This document shows, piece by piece, positions 36,752 to 45,513 of a stretch of 64,000 bases of DNA; position 1 is the first letter of the stretch, and each line of letters begins with the position of its first letter. The position numbers and the translations under genes are program-made. The DNA lies in assembly GCF_003337485.1 (NCBI RefSeq), contig NZ_QPJJ01000002.1:288363-352362 (forward strand). Direction: 5' to 3'. The notes below the pieces were generated by a model. The model had not been told where the DNA came from, ran no database searches, and saw only the letters and a program-made list of their open reading frames with translations. The stretch comes from Saliterribacillus persicus (GTDB taxonomy: Bacteria > Bacillota > Bacilli > Bacillales > Amphibacillaceae).

Positions 36752-36794
36752 AATGCTCCAATGGTTCCTGTAGAAAACCATTGGAGCATTTTTT
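36752..36794 (+). terminator. Terminator of the flavodoxin gene
   Basis: Perfect 15-bp arms AATGCTCCAATGGTT / AACCATTGGAGCATT and a T-run. Confidence 0.92.
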
Positions 36795-36893
36795 ATTGAA
36801 AACTACTATCTACAAAAGACAGGCATTCGCTTTCTCTAAAAAAGAATGCGTTGCCTGCCTACTTAAAAATATTAAACGATTTTACACTTACAG

Positions 36894-37589
36894 TCAGTCA
36901 TCGGTTCTTTCCTTTTTAAAACAGATATAAGTGAATAGTGCTGCACCAATCGTCCAAAGCGCAACAACACCTATTGGAACCCATGAATTGGTATCGTGCA
37001 TGTTGATTAACTGCATGATAGGAAATGCATCCGCTACTTTAATAGCGATACTGTCTTCACCAAGGGCAAGGAATTCAATCATCGGCGTGAATCCAAATAA
37101 AAACATTACTGGCATGATGTAGGCAGACGTGGAAGCGATTGATTTCGCGAATAATCCTATACCAATACCAAGAAATAAAAAGAATAGAAATAATAGGACT
37201 AAGCCTATGATGGCCTGCGCGCTAAGAAAAGGCTCAATTCCCATTAGAAATAAAGAAATAGCTAATGAAACAGCCGTTATCAAAGCAACTACTAAACTTT
37301 TCCCTATAATGATGTCCATAAAAGAAGCAGGTGACAACATCAGGCCACGTAGTGTCTTCTTCTCATTTTCTTCCGCCATCATCGTCATCATCGAGCTTGA
37401 TGTTACAGCGGAAAAGGTCACCCCTACGATTATATATAACATTGAGATAGGAATCTCTTCCCCATCGCCTAACCGGCTGTACATGATTGAAAGTAAGATA
37501 GGAGCGATTGGCATCATCAAAAGCATCATATTCTTCATAAAATCCTTTAAATCTTTTTCAAAAATGGCACCTATACGTTGTGTATGCAT
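36894..37589 (-). CDS. ABC-2 type permease
   Basis: A 231-residue membrane protein with six segments. It starts IGAIFEKDLKDFMKNMMLLMMPIAPILLSI and has the ABC-2 core TMMAEENEKKTLRGLMLSPASFMDIIIGKSLV (about 68-99). It pairs with the ATPase encoded just upstream; the genes overlap by 1 bp (TAATG). Such pairs export small peptides, lipids or toxins. Substrate unknown. Confidence 0.88.
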   Translation of the reverse strand: MHTQRIGAIFEKDLKDFMKNMMLLMMPIAPILLSIMYSRLGDGEEIPISMLYIIVGVTFSAVTSSSMMTMMAEENEKKTLRGLMLSPASFMDIIIGKSLVVALITAVSLAISLFLMGIEPFLSAQAIIGLVLLFLFFLFLGIGIGLFAKSIASTSAYIMPVMFLFGFTPMIEFLALGEDSIAIKVADAFPIMQLINMHDTNSWVPIGVVALWTIGAALFTYICFKKERTDD

Positions 37590-38437
37590 TATACCAGCTC
37601 CTTCCCAGTAATTTTTAAAAAGATCTGCCCAAGTGTGGGATTATCTGATTGGATTGATTTAACTTTTCCAGTTGCAATTAATTCCTTAATTTCATCTGCA
37701 TTCTCGCGCTCATTTTCAATTACCAATCGCTTGTCATCAAATGTTTCCACATGAAAGGCATGCGTTGAATATTTGTACCGAAGTGCATTCGGGTTACCTA
37801 ATTCCTGTATTCTACCTTTATCTAAAAAGGCGACACGGTCACATAATTTTGTTGCTTCTTCCATATCATGGGTCGTTATAAAAATAGTCGTTCCAGCTTC
37901 ATTTAGTTTCTGCAATCCGCGATGGATATGTGCTATGTTTCCTGGATCCAATGCAGAGGTAGGTTCATCTAAAAATACAAGATCAGGTTTATGAATAAGT
38001 GCCTTCGCCAGTAAAACACGTTGCTTCATTCCTTTTGACAGCTTTGATACAGCTTTATTGCGCGCATCTTTCAAATTTACTTCCTCTAGCATTACATCAA
38101 TTTGTTCTAAGGGTGCATCATACAACTTACAAAATAATTTCAAATTATCATATACGGTTAGTCGATCATACAAGGAACTATTATCAGATAAGATTCCAAT
38201 TCTCGATTTAAAGTCAGGCGTTTTAAAAAAGGCTATATCGAAATCTAATACCTTTACATCACCTGATGTTTGTAAAAGTTCACCTGTTAAGATTTTTATG
38301 GTTGTTGTTTTGCCTGACCCACTCGGACCCAACAATCCAAAAATTTCACCTCGCTTCACATTGAAACTGACATCTTCAATGGCTGTATGTTGATTAAATA
38401 CCTTCCTCAGCCCCGTAACTTTCATTGCATTTTCCAA
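37589..38437 (-). CDS. ABC-2 exporter ATPase
   Basis: A 282-residue ATPase: Walker A GPSGSGKTT (38-46), Q-loop region IGILSDNSSLYDRLTVYDNL, signature LSKGMKQR, Walker B LVFLDEPTSALD, switch His in TTHDMEEA. The C-terminal 60 residues (YSTHAFHVETFDDKRLV...) form the accessory domain common to exporter ATPases. Starts with TTG behind AAAGGGGG. Upstream carries two TGTACC copies 21 bp apart, probable sites for the nearby LytTR regulator. Confidence 0.9.
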   Translation of the reverse strand: MENAMKVTGLRKVFNQHTAIEDVSFNVKRGEIFGLLGPSGSGKTTTIKILTGELLQTSGDVKVLDFDIAFFKTPDFKSRIGILSDNSSLYDRLTVYDNLKLFCKLYDAPLEQIDVMLEEVNLKDARNKAVSKLSKGMKQRVLLAKALIHKPDLVFLDEPTSALDPGNIAHIHRGLQKLNEAGTTIFITTHDMEEATKLCDRVAFLDKGRIQELGNPNALRYKYSTHAFHVETFDDKRLVIENERENADEIKELIATGKVKSIQSDNPTLGQIFLKITGKELV

Positions 38438-38511
38438 TGGAAATCCCCCTTTAGTAATATGACCTTATCGTATCCTGTATTGCTTACAAATGCAGTAATA
38501 TCAAGGCGAGA

Positions 38512-38538
38512 TGTACCAAAAAGAGACTTAAGTGTACC
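38512..38538. promoter_or_regulatory. TGTACC direct repeat at 21-bp pitch, possible LytTR operator
   Basis: TGTACC occurs at 38512-38517 and 38533-38538, in the same orientation and two helical turns apart, 75-100 bp before the ABC ATPase start and just after the LytTR gene. LytTR proteins bind paired direct repeats with this spacing. The repeat unit is short, so the call is tentative. Confidence 0.4.
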
Positions 38539-38600
38539 GATTTAATATTGAGTGAACCACTAAATAAGGAGCTTTATTCCACGTGAAAGCTGAACTGTAT

Positions 38601-39557
38601 CTATTTCAGGTTAAACATATCTTGGATCCCTTGTATTTTCGTCCGCGATAACGGAATGGTTGACTTAATTTGGTTATCAATTCTGAGTGAGTATGTATTT
38701 TTTGACCATGTGATGATCTCACGTACCTTTTGTAAATTTACGATGTAGGATCGGTGACATCGATAAAATCCGTAAACCTCTAATTTCTTTTCAACTTCAG
38801 CCAGCGTCGAATCCAGTGTGAATGATTCATGATTGATAACAATCATCGCCTTCCCGTCCTGGCTTTCGATATAATCAATTTCCATCGGATCAAAAAGAAT
38901 GACTTTATCATCTATCTTCGCTGGAATTTTGAACAATTTTGCTGTTGTTAGCGTGGAAGTTGGTTTGTCTTCAGGTGTAGTCTCATCCTTCTCCTCAGCA
39001 TCTATTTCAATTTCATGCAGACCTTTTTCCTGCAAACGATAAGCAACATCGCTAAGAAGCAGCGCATGTTCAATATTAGATACTAAAATAAGTGCTGGCG
39101 TCTTGTCGTCTGCTATCTTTTTTAGCATGTTTATAAAGGTATTCATTGTCTTGATATCGACACCATGGATTGGCTCATGAAACACCTTTGGATACGTATC
39201 CATCATGAAATACTTTGCATAGTACACGCGGGCAATTTCAGATTGAGAGCACTTCCGTAATGGTTTGTTTGCACACAGTTGTAGCTCGAACAACACTAGA
39301 ATTTCCGGTAGTGGCGTTTTGCACCCGAACCATTTATGGTAAAAAGTTATATTATCACCTACGGTCAAACGCTCATATAATCCTTCTGAACGGTCAAAAA
39401 CGGTAATATCTCTATCATTAAGAAGCATATGTATTAACTCAGCTTGCATATCTGTATCACTGTAGATCGCAGTGGTATGTGATTCATTTAAATTAAGCGA
39501 AATAGGTGGTAATATCTCGCTTTTCATAGTTTCATATTCTAGTTTAAAACCTGTCAT
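38601..39557 (-). CDS. LytTR regulator fused to a degenerate ABC-ATPase domain
   Basis: A 318-residue protein. Residues about 1-180 follow the layout of an ABC ATPase but lack its catalytic motifs: the P-loop position reads TAIYSDTDMQAEL with no GxGKST, GLYERLTVGDNITFYHKWFG matches the Q-loop neighbourhood, KCSQSEIARVYYAKYF stands where LSGGQ should be, and KVFHEPIHGVD replaces Walker B. After an acidic linker (EEKDETTPEDKP) a LytTR DNA-binding domain covers 215-318 (ILFDPMEIDYIESQDGKAMIVI, FYRCHRSYIVNLQKVREI, IPLSRTKIQGIQ). It is transcribed ahead of, and in the same direction as, the ABC-2 exporter. It likely senses exporter state or docks on it. AAGGAG before ATG. Confidence 0.82.
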   Translation of the reverse strand: MTGFKLEYETMKSEILPPISLNLNESHTTAIYSDTDMQAELIHMLLNDRDITVFDRSEGLYERLTVGDNITFYHKWFGCKTPLPEILVLFELQLCANKPLRKCSQSEIARVYYAKYFMMDTYPKVFHEPIHGVDIKTMNTFINMLKKIADDKTPALILVSNIEHALLLSDVAYRLQEKGLHEIEIDAEEKDETTPEDKPTSTLTTAKLFKIPAKIDDKVILFDPMEIDYIESQDGKAMIVINHESFTLDSTLAEVEKKLEVYGFYRCHRSYIVNLQKVREIITWSKNTYSLRIDNQIKSTIPLSRTKIQGIQDMFNLK

Positions 39558-39626
39558 CTTACTAGCTCCTTTTTAACTGTATATTCCATGTATTAATTTA
39601 CCATAGTATACCATTATAATTTCAAT

Positions 39627-39833
39627 ATACTTCTACAAAAACTGTTTGATCAATATCCAGAAGTTAAGAAAGTTCACAAAAAAATCCCTCTAGAATTAAG
39701 AGAGGAAATTTTGGTTCCAAAGATGAGTGATATTCCTTTTGAAGTAGATGAGGTCAGCTTAGAATATAAAGCACGCGAATCACGTGATTTACCATCCATC
39801 CGTATAAATTACAGAATTAAAGTGATTACTTAA
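39627..39833 (+). pseudogene. Start-less open frame, probable 3' gene remnant
   Basis: About 68 codons read ILLQKLFDQYPEVKKVHKKI and end SIRINYRIKVIT. No start codon or ribosome site is present; the frame runs back into AT-rich sequence. Composition looks like a real protein. Family unknown. It may be the tail of a gene whose front was lost together with the intergenic junction near 39600. Confidence 0.35.
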
Positions 39834-39889
39834 GCATCTTACTTTTTAAATGGAAACAAGAAGATTTTGAAGTCAACGGTAGAGAGTTA

Positions 39890-40102
39890 ATGAATTTAAA
39901 TGATAATGTTATAGGTTATTATGAATTTATATTTGAAGAAATAATTTTAACATGGCAAAACCCAAATAAACAAAGTGAATTGTTCCATAAAGTGTCGTTT
40001 TTAACCTTTGAAAAAGACACTTACCAGAAAACCCAAAATGTTTATACAAAAAAAGATGCTGTCAAAATCGCGAATAAATTGATAGATAGTTATAAAGATT
40101 AA
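39890..40102 (+). CDS. Small hypothetical protein, maybe truncated
   Basis: 70 residues from ATG 39890, but the same frame is open back to about 39820 with SILLFKWKQEDFEVNGREL, which looks coding. No family is recognised. Its front overlaps in phase with the decayed frame before it, so both may be pieces of one broken locus. Confidence 0.35.
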   Translation: MNLNDNVIGYYEFIFEEIILTWQNPNKQSELFHKVSFLTFEKDTYQKTQNVYTKKDAVKIANKLIDSYKD

Positions 40103-40138
40103 TAATCAGAATTATAAGAGTTTAGGGGTTCATTTATG

Positions 40139-41428
40139 CTAGTAAGAAACAGGGGAATATATTATCTTTTCCTCTTGTATTTTATCTGCATTTTTACTTT
40201 TCCATTGTACCAGTATATAGATGCCTGTGATGTCATTTATGTTTTTTTGGGCCCCATCTGCATTGATAAGCTTGCTGTTTTCATCTAATTGGTACCGGTC
40301 ACTTAACCCTAGTAAGCCCGATCCCTTTCCTTCAGTAAAATCAATATCAGACGTGCTAAATTCTACTTCATTAAGAAGAATATCTATTTCTTCATTTAAA
40401 GTCATATAAACTTCTATATTTAAGAATTCGACTACCGTTTGTGTTTCTTGAGAGTTTGCACGTTGATTTGTAGCGTAATGTACATCTACATAATGGTCAG
40501 GCATAATTTTAAAAGTGATATCCCCCATTTGCCAATATTCACTTTCTCCAGAATAGACTTGGGTGATTTGATCTCTTTCAATAACAAGTTCATTAGCGCG
40601 TATAAGTAAGTTAGATAATTGTCTCCATTCTTTTTGGTTTTGATTACTTTCAGACAAAGTATAAACCTTTCTTCCCACTTGATTTATTTTACCCATAGTA
40701 ACTGAATCCTTCAAAGTCAATTCACTATCTAACAATTCTTTTGGGTCATCATTATTTTCAATTCCCTCAAATAAGTCATAAACATTTTGTTTTGCCAAGT
40801 AAGAGGAGTTTTCTAGCCAATTATTAAATAACAATAAACAAAAGAAGAATGCCATCATAGTGACTCCAACCTTCACCAGCTTGTTGGAAACAGGTGGTGT
40901 TTGATACTCAATATAGGGTTCTACCCCTTCTTTAAGAATTTGTTTGACGTGTTGGTTTTCCTCTAATTCCAAACAATGCTTTGGTAAAATGATACATTTA
41001 TTGTCATTTATATAAATAAAATAATGAGTTTCATCTTCTACAACACGGTGAATATTTGCCCATTTATAAAAGTTTGTGCCTTCTGTGAGAGTGAATTCAC
41101 AGCCATCTACTAGAAATATAATCTTTTTATTCTTAAGCCTTTCATATTTGATAACATACATTTTATACTTTACATAAAACAATAATTCCATAAGCAAAGG
41201 ACCAATGATAAATGCTCCAATAAATGTGTAAAAAAGCGGATGTATTAGTGCGTATGAAAGAGGAGCAGATTGAAGCAGCAAGATACTAAATTGTATGAGA
41301 TACAATCCTAATGGCCAAAAGATATATTTAATATAGGAATATCTGTATCTGAATTTTTCAGAAAACGTGCGAACATTTTTAAAGTAAGCCCAAATGTCTT
41401 TTGGCTGTAAATCGTATTTAATCTCCAT
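40139..41428 (-). CDS. YcxB-like membrane protein with long extracytoplasmic part
   Basis: A 429-residue protein. Two membrane helices at about 35-58 and 64-84, then a YcxB-like cytoplasmic domain (YERLKNKKIIFLVDGCEFTLTEGTNFYKWANIHRVVEDETHYFIYINDNKCIILPKHCL, about 95-155). A third helix near 185-202 leads to about 225 residues outside. The YcxB core is common in Bacilli and of unknown function; the outer extension is unusual. Monocistronic and convergent with the small gene at 39890. Confidence 0.7.
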   Translation of the reverse strand: MEIKYDLQPKDIWAYFKNVRTFSEKFRYRYSYIKYIFWPLGLYLIQFSILLLQSAPLSYALIHPLFYTFIGAFIIGPLLMELLFYVKYKMYVIKYERLKNKKIIFLVDGCEFTLTEGTNFYKWANIHRVVEDETHYFIYINDNKCIILPKHCLELEENQHVKQILKEGVEPYIEYQTPPVSNKLVKVGVTMMAFFFCLLLFNNWLENSSYLAKQNVYDLFEGIENNDDPKELLDSELTLKDSVTMGKINQVGRKVYTLSESNQNQKEWRQLSNLLIRANELVIERDQITQVYSGESEYWQMGDITFKIMPDHYVDVHYATNQRANSQETQTVVEFLNIEVYMTLNEEIDILLNEVEFSTSDIDFTEGKGSGLLGLSDRYQLDENSKLINADGAQKNINDITGIYILVQWKSKNADKIQEEKIIYSPVSY

Positions 41429-41781
41429 AAATAATCACTTATCTCCCTGATCATTTTATATCATTCTTCTATAGTAGACGGATGGTTTCATTTTAATGTT
41501 TCACTATACTGGTAATTACACAAATCTTTTTAGTATTTGTCCGTTCACGCCAATGTGTGTTATAAAATCCCGCTTCTTTTATTTAATGAAAGAGTTGCAA
41601 GATTAAGTACAACACCTAACAAAATGGCTAAAACAACAATAGATTATAAAATGATACATGTAAAACGTAAGTAATCACTCCAAACAGGATTTAAAAAATC
41701 TTTAATGGAGTCGAACCAAATAGCTAGATAATCATAAAACAGTCCACACCTAGAGATGTGGACTGTTTTATGATTTATAAC
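41429..41781. other. Intergenic region with a perfect long hairpin
   Basis: About 350 bp. Apart from the hairpin at 41731-41774, nothing recognisable is seen. Confidence 0.4.
41731..41774. terminator. 18-bp perfect hairpin, terminator of the small TTG gene
   Basis: Arms ATCATAAAACAGTCCACA / TGTGGACTGTTTTATGAT with an 8-nt loop. On the minus strand the right side is TGTGGACTGTTTTATGAT, so a T-run lies within the stem. It abuts the stop of the gene at 41782. Confidence 0.7.
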
Positions 41782-41964
41782 TTATTGTGGTTTTGTTTTA
41801 TCTTTATCTTTGAACAGATAATCAATTAAGAGTATTCCGCCTATGCCTAATGGGAAGAATACTACAATATACAATGTATCTTTTGGTACATCATATACAC
41901 TTGGTAAGTAGCTTAATAGAAACATATAAATGACCATAATAATTATTTTAATTACTGTCTTCAA
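41782..41964 (-). CDS. Small membrane protein, unknown
   Basis: 60 residues with two hydrophobic segments (VIKIIIMVIYMFLLSYLP and TLYIVVFFPLGIGGILLIDYLF) and a charged tail. TTG start 6 nt behind GGGTGG. No family recognised. Confidence 0.5.
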   Translation of the reverse strand: MKTVIKIIIMVIYMFLLSYLPSVYDVPKDTLYIVVFFPLGIGGILLIDYLFKDKDKTKPQ

Positions 41965-42113
41965 CTTAATCCACCCTTAAAGAGTATTTATTCTACTAAT
42001 ATATCCTTGTAACCTTCCAAAATGATAATTTAATTCAATAATAATTTTATCATAAAATGACAATTACCCATTTTCTTCTAATTCGTTCCGAGAAACAGTA
42101 TACTGATAAATCT

Positions 42114-42698
42114 TTAAGACAACCCTTTTAACACAAAATCAGCAATTGTTTTTGGGATATCCTCTACATCCATTTGGGAACGTAGTCTTTTAATCAGGCT
42201 CGCATTAACAATATGCAAAACAAATGCTTCTAAAATTTCAGGATCTTCATTGCGAAAGATACCTTGCTCTTGGCCTTCTCTAATCGTCACCTGCAATACA
42301 TCGCTTAATATATGCCTAATTTCCTCGCCAAATGGTGTGTCTTGTGACAATGTAATCAGCATTTCGTGCAGTTGGCCATACTTGTGATGAAGTAGCAGGA
42401 ACTCATCAAGAATCAAGCGGATTTTTTGGTCGGCAGGTACAGAAAGATCCACGTCGATTCGCTGTTTGTCACGAATCTCTTCGATAATCTCCATCCCGAC
42501 CGCCCAAACTAATCTTTCCTTGTTCACAAATCGCCGATAAATGGTTCCTACACCCACTCCGGCTTTTTCTGCAATTTCTTCAATTTTTGCTTCGGTCCCT
42601 TTTTCCTTAAAAACCACTTTAGCAGCTTCCATTATTTTATGTACATTGCGATTGGCATCTTTTCTACTGGAAGGAACAGATAAATTTTCTTTTTCCAT
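42114..42698 (-). CDS. TetR-family repressor
   Basis: A 194-residue TetR protein with its helix-turn-helix at about 37-67 (AKIEEIAEKAGVGVGTIYRRFVNKERL). The C-terminal ligand domain is typical in length. It is divergent from the AhpD-like gene, and two copies of a 24-bp palindrome lie between the two genes, so it most likely represses that gene and itself. The inducer is unknown; oxidants or electrophiles are plausible because the target has an AhpD thiol centre. Confidence 0.88.
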   Translation of the reverse strand: MEKENLSVPSSRKDANRNVHKIMEAAKVVFKEKGTEAKIEEIAEKAGVGVGTIYRRFVNKERLVWAVGMEIIEEIRDKQRIDVDLSVPADQKIRLILDEFLLLHHKYGQLHEMLITLSQDTPFGEEIRHILSDVLQVTIREGQEQGIFRNEDPEILEAFVLHIVNASLIKRLRSQMDVEDIPKTIADFVLKGLS

Positions 42699-42743
42699 TT
42701 GGCACTACCTCCGATAGCTAAATCTTATCTATTCATTATACTA

Positions 42744-42767
42744 AAAACGGAATTAAGATTCCATTTT
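42744..42767. promoter_or_regulatory. TetR operator copy 1
   Basis: AAAACGGAA and TTCCATTTT arms, 24 bp in all, one mismatch from perfect symmetry. Ends 3 bp before the -35 TTGACA (42771-42776) of the divergent gene. Confidence 0.75.
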
Positions 42768-42770
42768 ATA

Positions 42771-42799
42771 TTGACAGGAAAACCAAGCCGCTATAAAAT
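42771..42799 (+). promoter_or_regulatory. Promoter of the AhpD-like gene
   Basis: TTGACA (42771-42776) and TAAAAT (42794-42799) with a 17-bp spacer, bracketed by the two operators. Confidence 0.65.
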
Positions 42800-42800
42800 T

Positions 42801-42824
42801 AAAACGGAACCTAAATTCCGTTTT
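42801..42824. promoter_or_regulatory. TetR operator copy 2
   Basis: AAAACGGAA and TTCCGTTTT, perfectly symmetric 24-bp site, directly behind the -10, where binding would block initiation. Confidence 0.78.
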
Positions 42825-42847
42825 ATAAAAAGGAGAGGATGATTAAG

Positions 42848-44482
42848 ATGGCTAATCAATCGAACATCACCGTATTTTTGCAAGGAGGGGAACTCGAATC
42901 CGAGAAAATAAAAAAAGTCCTTCGCGATACTGGCAATCTATTCTTTACAAGGCACGATACGGAAAATAGCATTCACGAGGATGCATCTGTTTATCTAAGC
43001 GGAAAAACAACCCTGCCACAAGTATTTATAGGACAGTATCCCATCGGCAGTACAAATGATGTAGAAAGGCTTTGGACATCACGTCGTTTTCGCGATATAC
43101 TACATTTTTTTGCTGAGACACCCGGAATAGACATTGATGCATATAACGCGAAGAGTCTTGCGATTGGGGCAGAAGATTTTAAATTTATCGAGCATATACC
43201 AAAAAGCGATGGCACTAACAGTCAAGACCCTGAACAATGGCCCATCTTACACTTCTACAAAGATTTCTTCGGTTTCTGGCCGAACACATTCGTTTATTTG
43301 CACCATTGGCCAGAGGTTTATAAACAATTTGTCTATTGCCATAACATGCCTACCATTCAATCTGCCAAAAAGGTACTAGGCCCCGCTATGCTGTGTGCTG
43401 TTGCATATTCCACTTCTAATGCACACGGATGTAATTATTGTCAGGTTCATTCTGTTGCTACAATGGGTGATCTGTCCATGACAACTATTGAACAATTACG
43501 CCTTTCTCGACTTGAGCAACGCGATGAGAACAATCCATTTGATGAATATTGGGTTTCGATGGCTGATTTAGCGAGCATGGCAACACTTAATCAAGTACCA
43601 GAAAACTACCTCGATCGTTTACACGCGCTTGCTGCTGAATCTGGAAAAAGTAGTGCCGTAGTAAATGAAGAAATCATGTCAGTAGCATTAGTGAGTGCTG
43701 CCTTTGGTTTTCTCAATGTATTTAATGACCTCGTCGGTTTGGACATTGAAGGTGGCTGGGCTATGGCAGCTGAAGAACGATTACAGCAATCATTTGGTCG
43801 CCATGCCGTAAATAGTGATCAAAATCCATCGAATCTTGACCACGCCTTACCTACTGGAGGACCTAGCATAGAGGAGATGATGAGCAAGTATGTCGAAAAA
43901 GTAAAAGATACTCCTTCCTACTGTAAAGAACGCGTTGGCATGCTACCTCCATGGATAGCAGCTTTTCCAAAACACTTACAACCCTTACATGCTTCCTTTT
44001 ACACAGAAGTCATGGCACCGCAGGCACAAAGCCTGTTAACTGCTGAGTTTAAACATATCATTGCGTATGTCTCCCATCTTGAAAAAGAGCATCCCAAATT
44101 AGCGGAAGCGGAAGCCTATATGGCACATTTCGTATCAAATGATCAAGCAAAAACACTAAAGCGTATGGAACACGCCTTTGCTATTGCTAGTCAGCGCGGT
44201 GGTAACGAGAAACTATTTAGCTCAGCCGAACAAGCGGCCTTACAGTTAGCCTATTTATCCGCTCAAATGCCTTTGATTACCCCATATCGATTTAGTGAAA
44301 AAATTGTTGCGCATTTCCCTGCTGATACATGCATCGAATTATTTGTTGTTTGTGGCATGGCTTCCCTAACGCAACGTTTCACTGCCATTATCGATTGGTC
44401 ACAAGAGACAATTGTTGAGGATTTCTTCCATAAGCATAAATTAGAGAGGGACCTGGAAAAATTGCGCTATCCATTACTTTAG
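42848..44482 (+). CDS. AhpD-like/carboxymuconolactone decarboxylase fold protein with glutaredoxin-like N-terminus
   Basis: About 544 residues. The N-terminal 75 residues have a glutaredoxin-like layout (NITVFLQGGELESEKIKKVL; TTLPQVFIGQYPIGSTNDVERL with the cis-Pro) but no CxxC. A middle domain (about 170-300) is AhpD-like with its redox pair in HGCNYCQVHSVATMGDL. A C-terminal domain (about 360-500) has similar helices (TAEFKHIIAYVSHLE, CIELFVVCGMASLTQRF) but lacks CxxC, so it may be a second, inactive copy. Possibly a peroxidase-coupling or quinone-handling protein. M at 42839 is an alternative start; GAGG is 9 nt before 42848. Repressed by the adjacent TetR protein. Confidence 0.7.
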   Translation: MANQSNITVFLQGGELESEKIKKVLRDTGNLFFTRHDTENSIHEDASVYLSGKTTLPQVFIGQYPIGSTNDVERLWTSRRFRDILHFFAETPGIDIDAYNAKSLAIGAEDFKFIEHIPKSDGTNSQDPEQWPILHFYKDFFGFWPNTFVYLHHWPEVYKQFVYCHNMPTIQSAKKVLGPAMLCAVAYSTSNAHGCNYCQVHSVATMGDLSMTTIEQLRLSRLEQRDENNPFDEYWVSMADLASMATLNQVPENYLDRLHALAAESGKSSAVVNEEIMSVALVSAAFGFLNVFNDLVGLDIEGGWAMAAEERLQQSFGRHAVNSDQNPSNLDHALPTGGPSIEEMMSKYVEKVKDTPSYCKERVGMLPPWIAAFPKHLQPLHASFYTEVMAPQAQSLLTAEFKHIIAYVSHLEKEHPKLAEAEAYMAHFVSNDQAKTLKRMEHAFAIASQRGGNEKLFSSAEQAALQLAYLSAQMPLITPYRFSEKIVAHFPADTCIELFVVCGMASLTQRFTAIIDWSQETIVEDFFHKHKLERDLEKLRYPLL

Positions 44483-44614
44483 ATACTAGGAGAAAGCAAA
44501 AGTTCAGCTTTTCTTTAAAAAGCTTAATTGTAGATATTACTTATAGTAAACCTACAAGATATATCGGAAGTCCTTCAGTCACTTCTCTGAAATAGATAAT
44601 AATTTAAAAAGATA

Positions 44615-44655
44615 AAAAGTCTTGAATCCTATTTTGATGGATCCAAGACTTTTTT
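44615..44655 (+). terminator. Terminator of the AhpD-like gene
   Basis: AAAAGTCTTG / CAAGACTTTT arms (44615-44624, 44644-44653), AATCC/GGATC partial inner stem, then T-run. Confidence 0.8.
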
Positions 44656-44790
44656 GGGTCTTCTTAAAACGAAAGATAATATAGGTAAGACATATACGGA
44701 TGGATTGTTAAAAAGGAACTCCTAGTTAAGTAGTATATTTCATGTTACTATAACACTAAATATTTTTGTAAAAATGGAGTTGGTATTATT

Positions 44791-44985
44791 ATCAAAGAAA
44801 AAATTTATAGAATAGTAACGGGTGTTATAGCTTTATTAGGGGTTTGTTTTGGAATAATACACTTTACTCCATATACTACAGGACATGATGATGTGATATT
44901 TAATATTATTATGTTTTTAATTTTTATATTATCTATATATTTGATTATTATAGATAAGCAGATTAAAAGAAATGATAATGACTAA
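44791..44985 (+). CDS. Small membrane protein, apparent ATC/ATT start
   Basis: 64 residues with two hydrophobic segments (RIVTGVIALLGVCFGIIHF and IFNIIMFLIFILSIYLIII) and a charged tail. No ATG, GTG or TTG starts this frame; the only ATG in the right place (44774) is out of phase. GGAG at 44776-44779 is followed by ATT ATT ATC AAA, so initiation at 44788 or 44791 is the best guess. It aligns with the product of 23696-23875 over the first half (IK-x-K-Y-x-I-x-TG-x-I), which also starts at ATC AAA. Function unknown. Confidence 0.4.
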   Translation: MKEKIYRIVTGVIALLGVCFGIIHFTPYTTGHDDVIFNIIMFLIFILSIYLIIIDKQIKRNDND

Positions 44986-45331
44986 TGTTAGTAGCATTTA
45001 TTGTAAAACAACTATCATTTTTACATACAAACATCCATGAATATGAAAAGTTTATAATAGAATTAATTGCTATGAAAGCTAACCTTATAGAAGGAACGCC
45101 CAAAAAAGTGAACGCGAAAAGTTAGATTCGCTCATAGGGCACCTGTATATATCCCAGCAGTAGAACAGTTGATAAACAAAAGTAGTCCTCCCAAAACGAG
45201 AAATTTTTCGTGACTTCATGCAAATTCACGCTATTCCACTCATAAAACACCTCAAGATACGATACCAAAAATAAAAAGAGACTGTCCGTTAGGCCCTTCA
45301 AATGACCTTCTTGTGACAGCCTCTCTGCTTT
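44986..45331. other. Gene-poor stretch
   Basis: About 350 bp with a loose hairpin GAGACTGTC...GACAGCCTC (45280-45325) that may end transcription from either side. No gene is recognised. Confidence 0.35.
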
Positions 45332-45445
45332 TCACTTATTCCATTCCCAGAAGGAACATCCTTGAGCAATAATGAAACGCTCTAACCATGTAGAAAAATC
45401 AATAGATAACTTCTCGAAGTCATCTACAAAATTTAAAAGTGCTCG
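45332..45445 (-). pseudogene. C-terminal stub resembling a SUKH (SMI1/KNR4) immunity protein
   Basis: On the minus strand about 37 codons read FVDDFEKLSIDFSTWLERFI and end in WEWNK before a stop. The pattern FEKLxIDFSTWLERFI resembles the C-terminus of SMI1/KNR4 (SUKH) proteins, which protect against secreted toxins. No start and the front is missing. Confidence 0.4.
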
Positions 45446-45513
45446 TCACCACCCGTGATTTGTTTTACTCGACATTATATTGGTGGGAGAGGCACTCACA
45501 GAACGCGATAAAT

